NCBI GenBank assembly: GCA_041725875.1
Contig: JBGRQB010000065.1
Location: 1-20,597, forward strand
Reading direction: 5' to 3'
DNA from: JBGRQB01 sp041725875
GTDB taxonomy: Bacteria > Bacteroidota > Ignavibacteria > Ignavibacteriales > Melioribacteraceae
Length of the DNA stretch: 20,597 nucleotides
Below are positions 1-7,113 of this stretch, piece by piece. The translations under genes were made by a program, and so were the position numbers. Under the pieces are notes generated by a model. The model had not been told where the DNA came from. It ran no database searches and saw nothing but the letters and a program-made list of their open reading frames with translations. Numbering within the stretch: position 1 is the first letter of the stretch; every line of letters starts with the position of its first letter.

Positions 1-1
1 T

Positions 2-715
2 AAATCTTATTCATCATCAGTAACAGAAGTTACTTTATTTTCCAATATTTCCAATCCGGCATTACTTGCAAAAAGCAATAATATCGCAGGTATTTCCATA
101 ATTCCGCAAACGTTCGGATTACAAGAACTTTCTCAGAAAAGCGTTGGAAGTATTCACAATTTCTCATCTTTTACTTTTGGAAGTTCTTATCAGAACTATG
201 GTTTTGAACTGTTTCGACAACAAATATTTTCAGTCGGGATTTCAAAAAAAATTACAGACAATTTTTTTGTCGGATCATCTTTGGTACTTGATTTTCTGGA
301 CATCAAAAATTACGGATCAAAACAGATTTCAAAAATTAATATCGGAGTTTCTTTCTCTCCTTCTGAAAAACTTAATCTGGGCTTTGCGATAAAAAATCTT
401 TTGCAGAAAAAATTTACCGATTCCGACATTGCTCCTCAGAGCAATATTTTACTTGGGATTTCATATTTACCCACAAAAAATTTCTCGCTTCATTTTCAGA
501 TTGATAAAGAGAGAAACAGAGATATTTCCATTGCAGCCGGACTGGAACTTGGTTTTTACGATTTTTTATCTGTCAGAAGCGGTTATTCAGATAATCCGGA
601 TATCTACAGTTTTGGCATTTCAATTAAACTAAAGCTTGTTGAAATTGATTATGCAGTTCAAATTCACAGTTATCTGGAAGAGACTCAAATGTTTGGGGTA
701 AAAATTAATTATTAA
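2..715 (+). CDS. Outer-membrane beta-barrel protein, PorV/PorQ-like (5' partial)
   Basis: An open reading frame enters the window from the left edge and runs 237 codons to a TAA; the start and any signal peptide lie outside. Seen: near the visible start is an SNPALLA motif, resembling the 'NPA' segment after the first strand of PorV/PorQ/OMPP1-type barrels. The rest alternates polar and hydrophobic residues with Gly and aromatics (for example SFTFGSSYQNYGFEL, then NILLGISYLP), as in amphipathic beta strands, and ends in a terminal aromatic (VKINY). Family knowledge: such proteins sit in the outer membrane, and some act in type IX secretion. Inference: outer-membrane barrel of unknown substrate. 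A second envelope gene starts 8 bases downstream, so the two are probably co-transcribed. An internal TTG at 281 is not a likely start because the frame is open and protein-like throughout. Confidence 0.6.
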   Translation, partial: KSYSSSVTEVTLFSNISNPALLAKSNNIAGISIIPQTFGLQELSQKSVGSIHNFSSFTFGSSYQNYGFELFRQQIFSVGISKKITDNFFVGSSLVLDFLDIKNYGSKQISKINIGVSFSPSEKLNLGFAIKNLLQKKFTDSDIAPQSNILLGISYLPTKNFSLHFQIDKERNRDISIAAGLELGFYDFLSVRSGYSDNPDIYSFGISIKLKLVEIDYAVQIHSYLEETQMFGVKINY

Positions 716-723
716 AAGGGCGT

Positions 724-2490
724 ATGAAAACTTTATTTTCTTTGGGCATACTTTTGTTTTGTTCTTTTATTTACGGACAAACAAAAAGTTTCGATATTTC
801 TGATTTTTTGGCAAAACATTTTCCTGAAAATTATAATGAAAGATCGATCGATTTACTCGAAAATTTGATTGAAAACAAGATCGATTTGAACAAACTTTCT
901 TTCACAGATAAATCAAGATTGTTCTTTATTAAAGAAAATCTGATTGATAAAATCATAAAATACAGAGAAAAATATGGACGGTTTTCTTCAAAAGATGATC
1001 TTTACGGTATCACGGATATAAATCCAAATGAATTGAATTTATTGATTCCTTTTGTTAAAGCTGCGGTTCAGCAAAACACAAGACAGAGAAAATTCCCGAA
1101 TAGTTTACCCGGAATAAAATTTCGTAGTCGGATTATTAGAAAATCTACCTCTTCAAACAGTTATTACTCAAGAATAACAGGCTTAAACAAGTATTATCAA
1201 TTTTCCGGTGTTTATGATAATTCACCTGATTTTAACAATATCAAATTAAAAAACTACTCGCTGAAAATTTCTCCCTCTGAGTTTTTATCTACTATAATAG
1301 CAGGAAGATATAACATCAACTTTGGGTTTGGCTTGTCACTTTGGGGTCCGTACAAAATGTTCAAAGGAATTTATTACAGATCGATCCGAAGGAGTAATTC
1401 CCGACTCAAAATGTATAAATCAGCTTCTTCAAACAGTGTGTTAAACGGACTGGGAATTAATTTGAAATCGGGGAATTTTAACATAAAAACCTTTTATTCG
1501 GAAAACAGTGGCAATGATGTAAAAACTCATTTTGGAAGCATTCTGCAATATTTTTCGGAAAAAGTTCAAATTGATTTTCTTTATCATAAAATTATCCCGG
1601 AAAACGCGGTGGTAAAACACTCTGAATCTATTTCAGTTTCAGCATCAGTCGGGTTTTCTGACTGGAAATATGAGAATGAAATAAATTTCAGTAACAATAA
1701 TTTATCTCAACTTCATACGTTAAAATATTTCCCTTCAGATGATGTAACTTTGTTTTATCTGGTTAGAAATTATTCAGATTTAGATAACCAGTTTTTTGCA
1801 AATCCGTTGCGGGAATCTTCTGGCAAAACAAATGAGTTTGGACAAATATTTTGTCTCGAATTTTCATTTACTCAGCAAAAACTTCTTTTGTTTCTTGATA
1901 AATATCAGAAATCGGCCAAGTTAAATCCAAATGTTAATTTAAATGGAACCGAGTTTTCACTCAGGTTTATTGATAAAAGTCTTGCAGCATTTGAAAACAT
2001 ATTTGATTTGAAATATGAGAAAAAGGAAGAATTTGATAACTCCGAGACAAACTACTTTATAGGAAGTGATAAATCGTTAAAAATGAAAATTAAGACAATC
2101 TGTAAAATTTCGAATAAGGCTAATTTTTACGCCAGAATAGATTACATCAAAAATTTAGCTCCTGATATAAATCCGGGTTATGCAATTACTTCCGGTTTAA
2201 ATTTACAAATACCGGGGAAAGTTCAGGTTAAAAGCAGATTTACATCATATTCGGTAAAGGAAAATAGTTCAGCAATTTACATTTATGATGATGATCTTCC
2301 GGGGATGTTTTTAACAAAGCAATTTTCAGGAAATGGAATTTACTGGTATTTTTTGGCACGCTTTAGAATAATAGCAGATTTGTGGTGTTCTTTTAAATAT
2401 TCGGAACAAACTACCGGTAATAATGATTTTAATTCTAATTTTTCGAAAAACAAAAGAGAGCTAAAACTGCAGATCGATTTAAAAATATAA
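724..2490 (+). CDS. Exported helix-hairpin-helix domain protein with predicted C-terminal beta-barrel
   Basis: 588 residues. Residues 1-18 form a signal peptide (MKTLFSLGILLFCSFIYG, cleavage before QTKS). Residues about 50-115 resemble a degenerate ComEA-type helix-hairpin-helix pair: IDLNKLS, then IIKYREKYGRFSSKDDL and a second unit around ITDINPNELNLL. From about residue 130 on the protein is rich in alternating aromatic/polar strands, Asn, Ser and Gly, consistent with a large outer-membrane barrel. Helix-hairpin-helix domains usually bind DNA; the exported barrel is the inferred part, and no enzymatic motif is visible. The ATG has a purine-rich AAAAGGG just upstream and follows the preceding barrel gene by 8 bases, suggesting one operon and a shared envelope role. 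The stop codon lies inside the left arm of a terminator hairpin. The function is unknown; DNA handling at the cell surface is possible but unproven. Confidence 0.65.
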   Translation: MKTLFSLGILLFCSFIYGQTKSFDISDFLAKHFPENYNERSIDLLENLIENKIDLNKLSFTDKSRLFFIKENLIDKIIKYREKYGRFSSKDDLYGITDINPNELNLLIPFVKAAVQQNTRQRKFPNSLPGIKFRSRIIRKSTSSNSYYSRITGLNKYYQFSGVYDNSPDFNNIKLKNYSLKISPSEFLSTIIAGRYNINFGFGLSLWGPYKMFKGIYYRSIRRSNSRLKMYKSASSNSVLNGLGINLKSGNFNIKTFYSENSGNDVKTHFGSILQYFSEKVQIDFLYHKIIPENAVVKHSESISVSASVGFSDWKYENEINFSNNNLSQLHTLKYFPSDDVTLFYLVRNYSDLDNQFFANPLRESSGKTNEFGQIFCLEFSFTQQKLLLFLDKYQKSAKLNPNVNLNGTEFSLRFIDKSLAAFENIFDLKYEKKEEFDNSETNYFIGSDKSLKMKIKTICKISNKANFYARIDYIKNLAPDINPGYAITSGLNLQIPGKVQVKSRFTSYSVKENSSAIYIYDDDLPGMFLTKQFSGNGIYWYFLARFRIIADLWCSFKYSEQTTGNNDFNSNFSKNKRELKLQIDLKI

Positions 2491-2513
2491 AGCCTCAAAT
2501 TAATGAGGCTTTT
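2489..2513. terminator. Bidirectional terminator between convergent genes
   Basis: Perfect 9-bp inverted repeat AAAGCCTCA (2489-2497) / TGAGGCTTT (2504-2512) with a 6-base loop. It lies between the convergent barrel gene, whose TAA it includes, and the TonB_C gene. The plus-strand T run is short (TTTTG). The minus-strand side reads into TTTATATTTTT, a better U-tract, so it probably serves both genes. Confidence 0.7.
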
Positions 2514-2546
2514 GAAACTTATCAAACCCAATGATGATATCCAGAC

Positions 2547-2918
2547 TTATTTTTCGAGTCTGAACGTAACGGCGATAGCCATTTTTACTTTTACTTTTGC
2601 ACCTTTATGTTGAGCGGGAGAAAACTGTAACTTTAATGCAGCTTCTTTAGCAGCCTCATCACAGCCAGCGCCAATCCCTTTTACGCATTCTACTTTATCA
2701 ACTTTACCACTTTCGTTGATGTACATCAATAAATAAACTTTCCCCTGAACCCCGGCATCTTTAGCAATTCTTGGATATTTTATTTTGGAATATAAGGCTT
2801 TCATTCCACCTTTCATGACCGGCATTTTCTCGGCAACTGCTAAATATCCCTGTGAATATGTTAACGAGGCAATTAAAAAGAAAAAAACTGCAAATTTTGT
2901 AAGTAATCTTGTTTTCAT
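2547..2918 (-). CDS. Small exported TonB C-terminal-domain protein
   Basis: 123 residues. An N-terminal signal peptide (about residues 1-22, hydrophobic core FAVFFFLIASLTYS) is followed almost directly by a TonB_C domain (about 35-121). Seen: KYPRIAKDAGVQGKVYL, INESGKVDKVECVKG, the GAGCDEAAKEA segment and LQFSPAQHKG, the usual order of TonB family C-terminal motifs. Unlike a true TonB, it has no proline-rich periplasm-spanning linker. If the N-terminus is cleaved it would be a free periplasmic domain; if uncleaved, a very short anchored one. Family knowledge: stand-alone TonB_C proteins are common in Bacteroidota, mostly uncharacterised. The start has a strong ribosome site (AAGGAG, 6 bases before the ATG). 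It appears monocistronic, bounded by the shared terminator downstream. Confidence 0.8.
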   Translation of the reverse strand: MKTRLLTKFAVFFFLIASLTYSQGYLAVAEKMPVMKGGMKALYSKIKYPRIAKDAGVQGKVYLLMYINESGKVDKVECVKGIGAGCDEAAKEAALKLQFSPAQHKGAKVKVKMAIAVTFRLEK

Positions 2919-3179
2919 AATCTACTCCTTACTGTTACTTCAACTCTTATTTATTTTAATTTATGATTATTTTTGAATATTTATTCGGAGGTTATTATCC
3001 GAATTTGTTAACTCATTTATAAATTTGTACTACAAGTAACAATAAGTGTACCAAAGCATTTTTCACTCTTTTCTTTCCAGAAAAACTCATTTTTTATAGT
3101 CGTTATTAGTCAATTTTTCTTTAATGAATTGAATTATTAAAATTTTTCAAATAAGATATTTTATCTGAAAAGTTTCATT

Positions 3180-3213
3180 TTGATACAAAATCTCAAGAAA
3201 ATCGGTAAGTTTG
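3180..3213 (+). promoter_or_regulatory. Possible Bacteroidota-type promoter (weak)
   Basis: TTG at 3180-3182, then 23 bases, then TAAGTTTG at 3206-3213, which matches the TAnnTTTG -7 consensus. No gene follows on this strand before the hairpin at 3237-3267, so it may be a chance match in AT-rich DNA or the promoter of a very short RNA. Confidence 0.2.
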
Positions 3214-3236
3214 TTCGGTAAGATTTGCAGAAAGAG

Positions 3237-3271
3237 AAAGGCATATTAAAATACTTAATATGCCTTTTTAT
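3237..3271. terminator. pdxJ: Strong hairpin terminator downstream of pdxJ
   Basis: Perfect 13-bp inverted repeat: AAAGGCATATTAA (3237-3249) and TTAATATGCCTTT (3255-3267) with a 5-base loop. It is 9 bases beyond the pdxJ stop on the minus strand, where the trailing sequence is TTTCTCTTTCT. The T-run is actually better on the plus strand (TTTTTATA). Most simply it ends the pdxJ transcript and blocks antisense transcription. Confidence 0.75.
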
Positions 3272-3275
3272 ATAA

Positions 3276-3986
3276 TTATTCTACTAAATTTCTGATTTCT
3301 ATTATTGCTTGTTCAAGACCAACAAAAACTGACCTGGCAATTACTGCATGACCAATACTAACTTCATCAATCTCTTCAATTTCAGCAAATTCCTTAAGGT
3401 TAGTGTAATCTAATCCGTGTCCGGCATTTACACCCATACCAAGTTTTTTTGCGTGAATTGCAGCTTGTCTTACTCTTTCAAGTTCATCATACATATCATC
3501 TTCTGCTGTTGCATTAGCATAAACGCCTGTATGTAATTCTATTAAATCAGCACCAATTTCAGCACAGGCATCAATCTGATTAATATCAGGCTCAACAAAA
3601 ATTGAAACTGCTATTTCAGCTTCGTGTAATTTTTCAACTGCACTTTTGATACTTTCAATATTATCAATTACATTTAATCCGCCTTCGGTTGTAAGTTCTT
3701 CCCTTTTTTCAGGAACAAGTGTAGCAAGTTCAGGCTGAATTTCACAAGCTATATCAATTATTTCATCAACAGGAGCCATTTCAAGATCAAGCTTTGTTGT
3801 AATGAGTTCTCTTAAAAGATATAAATCTCTTTCCTGAATATGTCGTCTGTCTTCTCTTAAATGCACAACTATGCCGTCAACACCATATTGTTCTGCCATT
3901 AAAGCATAAGTAACAGGATCTGGCTGCATTTCGCCTCTGGCATTTCTCAGAGTGGCAATGTGGTCAACATTCAAACAAAATCGCAT
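3276..3986 (-). CDS. pdxJ: Pyridoxine 5'-phosphate synthase PdxJ
   Basis: 236 residues, the usual length. PdxJ condenses 1-deoxy-D-xylulose 5-phosphate with 3-amino-1-hydroxyacetone 1-phosphate to make pyridoxine 5'-phosphate, the last ring-forming step of the DXP-dependent vitamin B6 pathway, in the cytoplasm. Visible family motifs: LNVDHIATLRNARG (residues 5-18), HLREDRRHI (42-50), LEMAP with the catalytic Glu69, VPEKREELTTEGG (91-103), the ELHTG segment with Glu150, and AGHGLDY with His190; His42 is the other expected catalytic His. The ATG is preceded by GGAGAGAAG. The CPBP protease gene ends 40 bases upstream on the same strand, so the two may be co-transcribed. The product, PLP, is the cofactor of several enzymes in this window (Lat, TrpB, HisC), though nothing shows a regulatory link. 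Confidence 0.97.
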   Translation of the reverse strand: MRFCLNVDHIATLRNARGEMQPDPVTYALMAEQYGVDGIVVHLREDRRHIQERDLYLLRELITTKLDLEMAPVDEIIDIACEIQPELATLVPEKREELTTEGGLNVIDNIESIKSAVEKLHEAEIAVSIFVEPDINQIDACAEIGADLIELHTGVYANATAEDDMYDELERVRQAAIHAKKLGMGVNAGHGLDYTNLKEFAEIEEIDEVSIGHAVIARSVFVGLEQAIIEIRNLVE

Positions 3987-4026
3987 AACTTCTCTCCAAT
4001 ATTTTGCAATTATTTATTTTTTTCAA

Positions 4027-4806
4027 TCACAATAATATATTAATAATAGCATTAAAACCAATACCATATTCGTTATTTTGATACCTTAAAAGTGAGATAA
4101 TTTCTATCCCGGAAATAAGCATCAAATGGATTAAAAAACCATATATAAATGATCTGGTACGTAAAGCAATATAACCCAGCAAAATCCCTCCTGCTATGGC
4201 TGAAACTGTTTCAAGCAGTGGTTTTCCGTTGTGGAGTAAAACAAAAGGAATCAGCTGAATAAAAATGCTGTAAAAGCCAAACTTTTTTTCCAATCCGAAC
4301 AACAAATAACCCCGCCATAAAAATTCCCAGGCAAAGAGGTAAATTATCAATCCAAGTTGATAAACAAGAAAAACAGAAAGATTATCTCTGCTTTCGGAGA
4401 CAGTCGGGTAATAATTTATAAACGCCCCGAATGAACTTATAATCCACAAAACCGGGATAATAAAAACCAGAGCAGTCAAAACATATTTCCAGCCGGTTTT
4501 CCAATTGGAAAAATTCATTCCATAACCTGAAATTTTTTCACGTAGAAGCAATAGAATCAGACAAGGAAAAACAAGACAGGTTACCGAATCGCTCACAAGC
4601 CAGTATAAGATTTCTGTCAGCTCAAGATTTGTTACAGTTTCTACGATATATGGATATATGTTTACTTTGAAAAATGTTCTTGAAGTGTAATACCAGGAAA
4701 TTGTTGTAATTAACGGGATTGATATTAAGATGATCAAAATATTTTTGTCAGTCTTAACAACAAGATTTTTGAAGTTCTTAATTTCGGATGAAAAAAATGA
4801 AAGCAT
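4027..4806 (-). CDS. CPBP-family intramembrane protein (putative CAAX-type protease)
   Basis: 259 residues with about six to eight hydrophobic segments (for example 23-37, 65-88, 108-130, 146-160, 178-192, 203-215, 222-240), so an inner-membrane protein. The C-terminal half carries the CPBP (Abi/CAAX protease) layout: motif 1 at WEFLWRGY (160-167) with Glu161 and Arg165, motif 2 at FVLLH (188-192) with His192, and a third His227 in FLIHLML. Motif 1 in typical members is EExxxR; here the first Glu is Trp, and the HxxxN/D partner of motif 3 is not obvious. It may therefore be a variant protease or a non-proteolytic member. The family includes type II CAAX prenyl endopeptidases and bacteriocin-immunity proteins. 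No substrate can be inferred from its neighbour pdxJ. Purine-rich GGTAAGAG precedes the ATG. Confidence 0.8.
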   Translation of the reverse strand: MLSFFSSEIKNFKNLVVKTDKNILIILISIPLITTISWYYTSRTFFKVNIYPYIVETVTNLELTEILYWLVSDSVTCLVFPCLILLLLREKISGYGMNFSNWKTGWKYVLTALVFIIPVLWIISSFGAFINYYPTVSESRDNLSVFLVYQLGLIIYLFAWEFLWRGYLLFGLEKKFGFYSIFIQLIPFVLLHNGKPLLETVSAIAGGILLGYIALRTRSFIYGFLIHLMLISGIEIISLLRYQNNEYGIGFNAIINILL

Positions 4807-4967
4807 CGCTCTTACCTGTTCCTGATTTTTTATCCAGTTAAAATACTCTTTTAACAGAAAAATTTGAAGTCAATACTTCTTTTCTGAAAGGAAATTTTCA
4901 AATGTTGAGCTACTTTATTCCCAGATTTGAGCATTTGTTCTGACGCTCTGTAGTTTCAGCCGCTATT

Positions 4968-4973
4968 TATAAT
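4968..4973 (+). promoter_or_regulatory. lat: Possible -10 element of lat
   Basis: A perfect TATAAT lies 21 bases before the lat ATG, which would give a short 5' leader containing the GGAGG ribosome site. No good -35 hexamer sits at 16-18 bases upstream, and no TAnnTTTG element was found in the 188-base gap shared with the divergent CPBP gene. Confidence 0.3.
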
Positions 4974-4994
4974 ATCAGAACTTACGGAGGAATT

Positions 4995-6314
4995 ATGACA
5001 AACAATCTATCTGCAAATAAGGTGCATTCCGCGCTTTCGGAAACAATGCTTGTGGACGGGATGAAAATTATTCTGGATCTGCAAAAGAGCAAAGGTGCAA
5101 AAATATTCGATTCAGTTACCCAATCGGAATATATAGATTTTTTCTCTTCATACGCTTCGGTTCCAATTGGCTTTAATCACCCGGAAATGAAACAATCGGA
5201 ACAAGAGCTTGGAGTTGTTGCCAAATACAAACCTTCCAACTCAGATGTTTACACATTGGAAATGGCAAAGTTTGTGCAGACTTTCACCCGGATTGCAAAA
5301 CCAGATTTTATGAAATATCTCTTCTTTATTGACGGCGGTGCACTTGCAGTTGAAAACGGTTTAAAAGTGGCTTTTGACTGGAAAGTTAAAAAGAATTTTG
5401 CAAAAGGCTGTCAGGCGGAAAAAGGATTAAAGATACTTCATTTCAAAGATGCGTTTCACGGAAGATCCGGTTATACTTTGTCACTAACAAACACTGATCC
5501 GAATAAAATAGATTATTTCCCAAAGTTTGACTGGCCAAGAGTTACCAATCCCAAAGTAACTTTCCCTGTTGAAAATAATCTCGATGAAATAAAAAAACTG
5601 GAAGAGCAAGCTGTCTCAGAAATTTATTCGGCTCTTGAAAAAAACAAGAACGATATTGCAGCAATTATAATTGAACCTGTTCAGGCAGAAGGCGGCGATA
5701 TTTTTTTCAGAAAAGAATTTTTGCAAAAACTGAAAAAAATTACAGAAGAAAATGAAATGCTTCTTATTTTTGATGAAGTTCAAACCGGCATCGGTTTTAC
5801 CGGAAAATGGTGGGCTTGTCAGCATTACGATGTTCAGCCTGATATCATTTGCTTTGGCAAAAAATCGCAAGTCTGCGGTATAATGGCAGGCAGCAAAATT
5901 GATGATATAGAAGATCACTGCTTCCGAAAATCGGGAAGAATAAACTCAACCTGGGGCGGAAATCTTACTGATATGGTTCGCGTTACAAAATATCTGGAAA
6001 TCATTGAAAAACATAATCTGGTAAATAAAGCAGCAGAGACAGGAAATTATCTTTTAGAAAAACTAAGAGAGTTTGAAAAAAACTTTGACGGATTTGTTAC
6101 GCAAGCGCGCGGACTCGGATTACTTTGCGCTTTTGATTTACCAAATGCGGAAATTAGAAACAAATTCATTGCTGAATGTTTTGAACATAAACTAATTATT
6201 TTAGGCTGCGGCAAAAAATCGGTTCGTTTCAGAACCGTACTTGATATAGAGAAAACCGAACTTGACGAGGGTTTGAAAATAGTTGAAAAAGTATTAACTT
6301 TACTCAACAAATAA
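4995..6314 (+). CDS. lat: L-lysine 6-aminotransferase (class III PLP transaminase)
   Basis: 439 residues, normal for the Lat family. It transfers the epsilon-amino group of lysine to 2-oxoglutarate, giving 2-aminoadipate 6-semialdehyde (which cyclises to piperideine-6-carboxylate) and glutamate. Sequence support: FIDGGALAVENGLK (111-124) in the cofactor-phosphate region, FHGRSGYTLSLTNT (154-167), IIEPVQAEGGD (225-235), FDEVQTGIGFTGKWW with Asp260 (pyridine-nitrogen partner), and FGKKSQVCGIMAG, in which Lys290 of the KK pair should bind PLP. The FGKKxQVCG block and the STWGGN segment are more like Lat than acetylornithine or GABA transaminases. A strong GGAGG site is 5 bases upstream of the ATG. 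It is a single-gene unit closed by the hairpin at 6348-6369. No lysine-pathway partner gene is nearby, so its role (lysine breakdown or osmolyte synthesis) is open. Confidence 0.9.
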   Translation: MTNNLSANKVHSALSETMLVDGMKIILDLQKSKGAKIFDSVTQSEYIDFFSSYASVPIGFNHPEMKQSEQELGVVAKYKPSNSDVYTLEMAKFVQTFTRIAKPDFMKYLFFIDGGALAVENGLKVAFDWKVKKNFAKGCQAEKGLKILHFKDAFHGRSGYTLSLTNTDPNKIDYFPKFDWPRVTNPKVTFPVENNLDEIKKLEEQAVSEIYSALEKNKNDIAAIIIEPVQAEGGDIFFRKEFLQKLKKITEENEMLLIFDEVQTGIGFTGKWWACQHYDVQPDIICFGKKSQVCGIMAGSKIDDIEDHCFRKSGRINSTWGGNLTDMVRVTKYLEIIEKHNLVNKAAETGNYLLEKLREFEKNFDGFVTQARGLGLLCAFDLPNAEIRNKFIAECFEHKLIILGCGKKSVRFRTVLDIEKTELDEGLKIVEKVLTLLNK

Positions 6315-6347
6315 TTTTAAGGATTAACTTCCTAAACTACTTGCACA

Positions 6348-6377
6348 TCAGGCTCCCTACGGAGCCTGAAACATTTT
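6348..6377 (+). terminator. lat: Rho-independent terminator of lat
   Basis: Perfect 9-bp stem TCAGGCTCC (6348-6356) / GGAGCCTGA (6361-6369), loop CTAC, followed by AACATTTTTA. It ends 13 bases before the rsmI ATG at 6383, so rsmI depends on read-through or on a promoter I cannot see. Confidence 0.8.
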
Positions 6378-6382
6378 TATCT

Positions 6383-7066
6383 ATGGAAAATACAAATTTA
6401 TATATAGTTGCAACTCCAATCGGAAACCTGAAAGATATAACTTACCGCGCTGTGGAAACTCTCGGAAATGTTGATTTTATAATTTGCGAAGATACAAGAG
6501 TTACCGGACACTTGCTAAAACATTTCGAAATAAAAAAGGAACTTGTTTCTTTTAACGCGCAAAGTGAATCAAAGAAAATAGGCTATGTAATTGATCGTTT
6601 GAAATCGGGACAAACCTGTGCTTTGGTTTCAGATGCCGGAACCCCCTGTATATCAGATCCGGGAATTCGTCTGGTTTCAAAAGCACTTGAAGAAGATTTA
6701 GTGGTTGCGGGAATTCCCGGAGCAAGTGCTTCAATTCTGGCACTCAGTATTTCCGGTCTGCCCACTGACTCATTTATATTTGAAGGTTTTCTTCCTCAGA
6801 AAAAAGGCAGACAAAAAAAACTTGCTTCCCTTGCACAGGAAGAACGCACAATAGTTTTGTATGAATCGACTTACAGAATTGAAAAACTTCTGAATGAATT
6901 ACAACAATATATACCTGAAAGATTTGTTGCTGTCTCTCGTGAACTCACCAAAAAGTTTGAAGAAATCTGGAGAGGAACTCCGGAAGAACTTCTTAATCAA
7001 CTTCCTTCAAAATCCACTAAAGGTGAATTTGTTGTAGTAATATCTCCTAAAGACTGGAAAATTTAA
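6383..7066 (+). CDS. rsmI: 16S rRNA (cytidine-1402-2'-O)-methyltransferase RsmI
   Basis: 227 residues from the ATG chosen here. RsmI uses S-adenosylmethionine to 2'-O-methylate C1402 in the 16S rRNA decoding centre. Motifs in order: LYIVATPIGNLKDIT near the N-terminus, ICEDTRVTGHLLKHF, LVSDAGTPCISDPG, GIPGASA and the C-terminal YEST..I block; these define the RsmI branch of the tetrapyrrole-methylase fold. The frame extends upstream to a TTG at 6341, but that would place the lat terminator hairpin inside the gene, and the family normally starts just before LYIVATPIGNL, so ATG 6383 is preferred. No Shine-Dalgarno sequence is present (AACATTTTTATCT precedes the ATG). The region just downstream holds the trp promoter. 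Confidence 0.95.
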   Translation: MENTNLYIVATPIGNLKDITYRAVETLGNVDFIICEDTRVTGHLLKHFEIKKELVSFNAQSESKKIGYVIDRLKSGQTCALVSDAGTPCISDPGIRLVSKALEEDLVVAGIPGASASILALSISGLPTDSFIFEGFLPQKKGRQKKLASLAQEERTIVLYESTYRIEKLLNELQQYIPERFVAVSRELTKKFEEIWRGTPEELLNQLPSKSTKGEFVVVISPKDWKI

Positions 7067-7074
7067 TTTTCTTC

Positions 7075-7106
7075 TTGACTGATATCCAGATTTATTTTTA
7101 TCTTTG
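7075..7106 (+). promoter_or_regulatory. trp operon promoter, Bacteroidota type
   Basis: TTGACT at 7075-7080 and TATCTTTG at 7099-7106. The second is a perfect match to the Bacteroidota -7 consensus TAnnTTTG, and the TTG is 21 bases upstream of it, within the spacing known for these promoters. The predicted start of transcription falls only a few bases after the TTTG, around 7110-7114, at or just before the leader-peptide ATG. A sigma70-like reading (TTGACT plus a poor -10) is much weaker. Confidence 0.7.
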
Positions 7107-7113
7107 CGTTACT

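Larger units (their letters stand above)
2919..3275. other. Intergenic region, 357 bases, with no supported gene
   Basis: This very AT-rich stretch separates the divergently placed TonB_C gene upstream region from the 3' end of pdxJ. I find no convincing coding frame, tRNA or repeat array. It must hold the promoter of the TonB_C gene, but I cannot point to a clear minus-strand promoter. Two items stand out: a plus-strand match to the Bacteroidota promoter element at 3206-3213 and a strong hairpin at 3237-3267. A short near-repeat, GGTAAGTTTG / GGTAAGATTTG, lies at about 3204-3227. Confidence 0.6.

Noticed and set aside
2534..2552. GATATCCAGACTTATTTTT, nearly identical to 7081-7099 inside the trp promoter
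   Set aside because: It lies across the TonB_C stop codon region with no shared context; one 18-of-19 match is plausible by chance in an AT-rich 20-kb window.
3020..3027. TAAATTTG, another match to the TAnnTTTG promoter element
   Set aside because: The nearest upstream TTG is only 12 bases away and no plus-strand gene follows; expected by chance in this AT-rich stretch.
6341..6382. An upstream TTG start that would lengthen RsmI by 14 residues
   Set aside because: It would translate through the lat terminator hairpin, and the family N-terminus begins at the ATG at 6383.
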